From: Clostridia bacterium
GTDB lineage: Bacteria; Bacillota; Clostridia; UMGS1883
Length of the DNA: 15,985 bases
Direction: 5' to 3'
Assembly (NCBI GenBank): GCA_900768005.1
Contig: CAAGBE010000039.1
Coordinates: 1-15,985, forward strand
Shown here: piece by piece, positions 13,600 through 15,985 of the stretch
How the letters are laid out: the number at the start of each line of letters is the position of its first letter
Numbering within the stretch: the first letter of the stretch is position 1
Notes under the pieces: model-generated
What the model was told of the DNA's origin: nothing
What the model saw: the letters and a program-made list of their open reading frames with translations, nothing else
Database searches by the model: none
Program-made: the position numbers and the translations under genes

Positions 13600-15624
13600 T
13601 TATTTCAAAATTTCTCCTGTAAACGGAGTTTCCTCCTGAGGGACGGACATATACGGTAAAATTACATAGTCAGAATCAAAACGGAGCCCTTTTCTATAAA
13701 GTTTATTAATCTCGCTTAGGGAATATCCCTGCGGAAAAAGGTATGTTTTTCCGTCATAATAAACCTTCAGGATACGGGCATCCTTAATAAAGTAGACGGG
13801 AATATATTCCAGGACGGCATTCCCGAGCTGATATTTCTGGTAGTCTTTCAGTAAAATGACATCAATATTTTTCTCTTTGGAACGGGTTAACAGGGTGTCT
13901 CTCTTTGACTTTCGGAAGATGGGGTCCGATGCAATAATCGTGTCTATGTGATTTTCATACAAAAGAATATGAAATGTATTTTGCGTTGTCAGAATAACCA
14001 TGGAAAAGGGCTGTGACGCGGTATGAAGAGTGCGTGCGTCGTGCAGTTTGGGACAGTCCACCAGAAAGGTGTTACCATCAGAAAGCTTTACTGCAGACAT
14101 AGTTTGTGTACCGTAATAATATGCTGAAAAAATATTTGTTTCCATGACGGGTGAATACAGAGACAGAAACACCGTAATTATGGAAAAAACGACGGTAAGT
14201 CGGTGCCGTGTTCTTCTTGTGACGGGTCGCATATATATAAGTACAAGCAGAAACGCCCATAAAACAATAAACGTAAGACAGCTTCCCGAAATTTCCAAAA
14301 GGGAAAAGGGCAAATCCCTTACAAAACCGCTTACAGAGGTTATTGCAAGGGAGAAAAGCTTCATAGCAAACGCTGTACCGTTGGAAAGAATCGGTATCGG
14401 TGAAGCAATAATAAAAATCATTCCGAGGATAACATATATTCCCGAAAGAGGTACTAAAAGGGCGTTTGAAAGTAACGACCAAGGCGTTACTGTGCCAAAA
14501 TAATAAACTATTGCGGGCATAACGGTGAGCTGTGCACTTATGCTCATAGATACAACCTCGGCAAGGGCAGAGGGCATAAATTTCGATAAAACACCTGAAA
14601 CTTTTTTGTTGTAAACAATTATGCCTGCAACAGCCAGTACGGAAAGAATAAACCCTGCATTAAAAACCGTAAAGGGATTTACAAAAGTCATAATAGTAAC
14701 CGCAACTGCAAGCGATGTGGGAGAATCGTTGTCACGGTAAATGTACTTTGAAAGGAGGAAAATAGAGCACATAATAAATGCCCTTATCACGCTTGCACCT
14801 GCACCTGTTAAAAGTACAATAAAAAACGCTCCCGAAAAAGCCAACAGGTAACCGCATCTTCGTTTTCCCACAAAAAGCCATGCAACAGACATCAGAAAAG
14901 TCATTGCCACAGAAAGATGCAATCCCGAAACCACGGCAATGTGACTTAGTCCGCTTGCTTTAAGGGATGAGTCAAGGTCATTTGAAATCAGGCGTTTGTC
15001 ACCGATAACCATTGCATTAAAAAGCCCGCGGTCGTCTTCCTCGGAAAAATATTTTTCGCCGAGATTGTCTATGTAAACACGCAGGGAAGATAGCTTCCCC
15101 ATCAGTCCGTCAGCCTTTCCTATTGGTTGAGGAGGCTTTTCCGCATCCGAAATAAGAAAAATGCCATTCCCTGCAAGGGTATGGGAATAGCCATGAGAGA
15201 AAATTTTGCTTGCATTGGGAGCATAAAGAGAAAACTTCCCCTCGATAATATCCCCGGGAGAAAGATAGGAATCCGCTTCATAGCGGAGAAGTACCTTGTG
15301 CCTTTCCCCTCCGTCCTCAAAATATGCAGTAACGGAATTTTTATCCGAAAAATCCGTTGCCGTCAGCCTCATTACCTCGCTTTTGCCTGAATATTCCGCA
15401 ATAATCTTGTCACGACGGTTTTCGGCAATCTCCATTCTGCCTATTCCCAGAATAATCAGCAAAACGGAAATAAAGGACAGAACGAGTCTTTTTGTTTTCA
15501 AAAACGAAAAGGCACATACCAAAATGCACAGAACTACCGTTATTATTAAATTTACGCTGTGTGCGGCAAGAAATATTCCAAGAACGAATAAAATTGCCAC
15601 AGGAATAAGCGGCCTTTTAATCAT
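13600..15624 (-). CDS. comEC: ComEC/Rec2-type DNA-uptake channel with degenerate C-terminal domain
   Basis: A 674-residue membrane protein of the ComEC family, which forms the channel that passes single-stranded DNA through the membrane in natural transformation. Two or three N-terminal membrane segments (4-62) are followed by an OB-like soluble domain (about 65-190). The competence domain (about 200-465) carries the signature SGLSHIAVVSGLHLS (224-238) and GAGASVIRAFIM (274-285) with several membrane helices. The C-terminal part (about 497-674) is in the place of the metallo-beta-lactamase-like domain, but the HxHxDH zinc motif is missing (ILTTQNTFHILLYENH), VDVGQG is YYYGTQT, IDTG is VDCP and the late HHGS is YMSV. 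It is also shorter than the B. subtilis protein (776). It lies 4 bases after the XRE gene. The ATG is preceded only by a distant GGAG, about 13 bases away, so translation may be coupled to the XRE gene. Confidence 0.9.
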   Translation of the reverse strand: MIKRPLIPVAILFVLGIFLAAHSVNLIITVVLCILVCAFSFLKTKRLVLSFISVLLIILGIGRMEIAENRRDKIIAEYSGKSEVMRLTATDFSDKNSVTAYFEDGGERHKVLLRYEADSYLSPGDIIEGKFSLYAPNASKIFSHGYSHTLAGNGIFLISDAEKPPQPIGKADGLMGKLSSLRVYIDNLGEKYFSEEDDRGLFNAMVIGDKRLISNDLDSSLKASGLSHIAVVSGLHLSVAMTFLMSVAWLFVGKRRCGYLLAFSGAFFIVLLTGAGASVIRAFIMCSIFLLSKYIYRDNDSPTSLAVAVTIMTFVNPFTVFNAGFILSVLAVAGIIVYNKKVSGVLSKFMPSALAEVVSMSISAQLTVMPAIVYYFGTVTPWSLLSNALLVPLSGIYVILGMIFIIASPIPILSNGTAFAMKLFSLAITSVSGFVRDLPFSLLEISGSCLTFIVLWAFLLVLIYMRPVTRRTRHRLTVVFSIITVFLSLYSPVMETNIFSAYYYGTQTMSAVKLSDGNTFLVDCPKLHDARTLHTASQPFSMVILTTQNTFHILLYENHIDTIIASDPIFRKSKRDTLLTRSKEKNIDVILLKDYQKYQLGNAVLEYIPVYFIKDARILKVYYDGKTYLFPQGYSLSEINKLYRKGLRFDSDYVILPYMSVPQEETPFTGEILK

Positions 15625-15628
15625 AGGG

Positions 15629-15871
15629 TTACTTTATCTCCTGTTCAAGGGAATCAAAAACCGGTGATGTGAAAAACTCCCTGATGGAGATATCCAGACC
15701 GTCACAAATTTTCTTTATTGTGGATATAGTCGTGCTGTTGTTTCTTCCGCCTACAATATTGTTTAGGGTAGATTGAGTTATACCGCATAAGGTAGCAAGC
15801 TTGTTGACGGTTAAATTATTTTCTTTGCAAAGTTCAAGAATTCTCAGTCTTACTGCTTCGCCTATATTCAA
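15629..15871 (-). CDS. Small XRE-family helix-turn-helix regulator
   Basis: An 80-residue protein that is almost entirely one lambda-Cro/XRE-type DNA-binding domain. LTVNKLATLCGITQSTLNNIVGGR (about 21-44) contains the helix-turn-helix, followed by the two C-terminal helices (TISTIKKICDGLDISIREFF) typical of the family. The start is taken as the TTG at 15871, 6 bases after GAGGTG. The GTG at 15880 is within that site. The stop is 4 bases before the comEC start, so they form one unit, and the protein may regulate comEC and itself. Two direct repeats upstream are candidate binding sites. The ligand or signal is unknown. Confidence 0.85.
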   Translation of the reverse strand: MNIGEAVRLRILELCKENNLTVNKLATLCGITQSTLNNIVGGRNNSTTISTIKKICDGLDISIREFFTSPVFDSLEQEIK

Positions 15872-15906
15872 TAATATCACCTCAAAAGTATTTTGTAAAC
15901 AAAGTC

Positions 15907-15944
15907 TACCCCTTTTGAGTTGATAAACTTACCCCAATTGAGTT
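15907..15944 (-). repeat. Two direct repeats upstream of the XRE-comEC unit, candidate operator
   Basis: On the minus strand AACTCAATTGGGGTA (15944-15930) and AACTCAAAAGGGGTA (15921-15907) are direct repeats identical at 13 of 15 positions, offset by 23 bases, about two helical turns. They lie 35-75 bases upstream of the XRE start codon, where a promoter and operator would be expected. I could not identify a convincing -35/-10 pair here. Confidence 0.55.
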
Positions 15945-15985
15945 AAGAAGTGCTTTTTTAGTAGAAAAAATTTTGCAAGAAAAAA

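Overview
The window looks like a chromosomal segment of a spore-forming, low-to-moderate GC Bacillota, most likely class Clostridia. The evidence is a complete ctsR-mcsA-mcsB-clpC heat-shock operon with a textbook CtsR operator, a CotF-type spore coat protein, a K+-dependent membrane pyrophosphatase, strong AGGAGG/GAGGTG ribosome binding sites and consensus sigma-A promoters. I cannot name the genus. All supportable genes lie on the minus strand, so transcription runs from high to low coordinates.

Reading in the direction of transcription: a small XRE-type regulator and comEC form a two-gene unit (15871-13600), with two direct repeats upstream that could be its operator. Next comes rlmB, an ACT-domain protein and a secreted phosphodiester-glycosidase-like protein (13524-10264), probably one transcript from an extended -10 promoter at about 13555. 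A spore coat CotF-like gene follows (10222-9758). Its Shine-Dalgarno sequence is buried in a strong hairpin, and a terminator overlaps its stop codon. The stress operon ctsR-mcsA-mcsB-clpC (9597-5230) has its own promoter, with three CtsR heptads over the predicted transcription start. Then come a 6-phosphofructokinase (5119-4001), a membrane PPase (3630-1546), an acyltransferase-3 family membrane protein (1240-164) and the first codons of a dGTPase-like gene that runs off the left edge (41-1).

Functional themes: (i) protein quality control. McsA/McsB phosphorylate arginines to mark substrates for ClpC(P), and CtsR represses the operon. (ii) Pyrophosphate and glycolysis. A PPase with residues typical of Na+-pumping, K+-dependent enzymes sits next to a phosphofructokinase whose key residues are a mix of ATP- and PPi-type. 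(iii) Two large envelope proteins whose C-terminal domains look like catalytically dead versions of known enzymes: the metallo-beta-lactamase domain of ComEC and a metallophosphoesterase-like domain in the glycosidase protein. Several start codons were moved from a GTG inside the GAGGTG ribosome binding site to the ATG or TTG six bases downstream.

I see no rRNA, tRNA, CRISPR array, insertion sequence or prophage. Most genes are ordinary housekeeping. The less ordinary material is the hairpin-buried cotF ribosome binding site, the degenerate domains, and the XRE-comEC unit with its repeats. I saw no clear multi-gene system of unknown type.
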